36,678 bases of DNA from Flammeovirgaceae bacterium (lineage in GTDB: Bacteria; Bacteroidota; Bacteroidia; Cytophagales; Cyclobacteriaceae): assembly GCA_012032815.1 (NCBI GenBank), contig JAAUQD010000013.1, forward strand, positions 1 to 36,678, given 5' to 3'. The position numbers and the translations under genes were made by a program. Under the pieces are notes generated by a model. The model saw only the letters and a program-made list of their open reading frames with translations. It was not told the origin of the DNA and did no database searches. This document shows, piece after piece, positions 35,963-36,678 of the stretch. Every line of letters starts with the position of its first letter. Positions within the stretch are counted from its first letter, which is position 1.

Positions 35963-36678
35963 TTACTTTGCAATCTGATCCAGTTCAACCATAAGAATGA
36001 TGATTGAATCTTTATGAAAAGGTCCTGAAAATACAAGTTGGTTGCCCGACCAATTGTATGCGGAAATAGAATTTATGTCCCGTATATAATTCATTTTACC
36101 CGATCGGATAAGACCACCCTGCTTTTGAATATCCAATGCAGAGCCTGATACAATCAGACACAGATAGTTTTTCCCGGGTGGATCAAATAATTCAATCTGA
36201 TCCGGACTACGAAGCGGGAATTTCAAAAACTCGGCCGAAAGCCATGGATGAAGACTTTTATCCGATGGAAAAAGCTGAACAAAGTCAAAGTTTTCGTCAA
36301 AGGCCAGGCAATAAAAATAATTTGGCTCGCTTAACTCAATCTCCGCATTAAATTTTGTGCCTGTAGGGTACGGATTATTAAACATATAAATTCCGCTTCC
36401 CTTTGCGGTTACTTGCATTGAGGCTCCCTTGTCAGTTGCTAAAAATATACTGCCGGATATCTCGTTACCCGGGCCGGGTAATAACTCAAATCCGTATAAA
36501 GCAAACTTCTCCATATCATCATACCGAAGCCAGGTGAATCCTTCAGTAGCCCAATTTTTTCCCCAACTATTCACAATTTCGAAGGCTCCTCCAAACTTTG
36601 AGTCATTATAGCCAACAACTGTTACCGCATGTCCACCATATTCTCGATCGGGGTCTGAACGGGCCTGCCAAAAATCAG
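35963..36678 (-). CDS. C1 (papain-family) cysteine peptidase, 5' end beyond window
   Basis: Partial gene; the frame is open to the window edge, so the track start at 36574 (GTG) is internal. Before it the frame reads EYGGHAVTVVGYNDSKFGGAFEIVNSWGKNW. This holds the catalytic His (GGHAVTVVGY) and the Asn of NSWG, the hallmarks of papain-like peptidases; the catalytic Cys would lie outside the window. After about residue 70 a C-terminal extension follows (about 150 residues) with alternating strands, including FNAEIELSEPNYFYCLAFDENFDFVQLFPSD, which resembles a DUF4384-type domain. It is convergent with the kinase gene, with 51 bases between them and no clear terminator. Whether it is secreted cannot be seen. 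Confidence 0.82.
   Translation of the reverse strand, partial: DFWQARSDPDREYGGHAVTVVGYNDSKFGGAFEIVNSWGKNWATEGFTWLRYDDMEKFALYGFELLPGPGNEISGSIFLATDKGASMQVTAKGSGIYMFNNPYPTGTKFNAEIELSEPNYFYCLAFDENFDFVQLFPSDKSLHPWLSAEFLKFPLRSPDQIELFDPPGKNYLCLIVSGSALDIQKQGGLIRSGKMNYIRDINSISAYNWSGNQLVFSGPFHKDSIIILMVELDQIAK

Noticed and set aside
1-36678. tRNA genes, CRISPR arrays, insertion sequences, phage genes or toxin-antitoxin pairs
   Set aside because: I looked through all gaps and ORFs and saw no cloverleaf-like sequence, spaced direct repeats, transposase, integrase or paired small toxin genes.

Overview
The window looks like a chromosomal segment of a Bacteroidota bacterium, probably a pigmented Cytophagales-type organism. 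This is inferred from moderate-to-low GC, a type III glutamine synthetase, tandem FtsX/MacB-like permeases with HlyD and an NtrC-type regulator, a DUF2490 protein, a GIN-domain (DUF2807) protein, and a promoter of the Bacteroidota form (TTG, 19 bases, TATTTTTG). I see no tRNA, rRNA, CRISPR array, insertion sequence or prophage gene, and no stretch over 300 bases without a gene.

Layout. 1-5.9 kb (+): 3' part of leuS, a FabH-type ketoacyl-ACP synthase III, a small conserved-looking protein and an S41 C-terminal processing peptidase, closed by a hairpin terminator. 5.9-12.2 kb (mostly -): glutamine synthetase III, a membrane fatty acid hydroxylase/sterol desaturase-like protein, a GIN-domain secreted protein, a TerB-like protein (+) and an amidohydrolase lipoprotein. 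12.3-17.5 kb: a small outer-membrane-type protein (+), then a minus-strand operon of ligase-associated DEXH helicase, PdeM and a CapA-like protein.

17.5-25.7 kb is a carotenoid/photoprotection island. A MerR-type regulator with a cobalamin-binding domain (CarH/LitR type) is followed by an ECF sigma factor, crtI, crtB and idi, tightly packed. Next come a minus-strand DUF2490 gene, a class I photolyase, an SRPBCC protein, crtZ and a CrtYcd-type lycopene cyclase. The enzymes present take GGPP to phytoene, lycopene, beta-carotene and zeaxanthin; crtE and crtW are not in the window. The sigma/crt promoter is bracketed by TGTTTA/TAAACA repeats, and a related site lies in front of the regulator. This fits a light- and B12-controlled pigment and DNA-repair regulon.

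25.8-35.9 kb is an ABC export system with its own two-component control. Two FtsX-type permeases, an ABC ATPase and a HlyD-type periplasmic adaptor lie on the minus strand. A sigma-54 response regulator and its histidine kinase diverge on the plus strand. The gap between HlyD and the regulator holds a good -24/-12 promoter for HlyD and two tandem 16-bp palindromes 20 bp apart, placed like enhancer sites. A weaker copy of the same layout lies in front of the permease operon. The window ends in a partial papain-type (C1) peptidase.

Quality note. I count about 19 single-base frameshifts in nine otherwise well-conserved genes, nearly all in homopolymer runs and of both signs. I treat these as sequencing or assembly errors, not real pseudogenes, and give merged gene spans; the supplied ORF track splits these genes.
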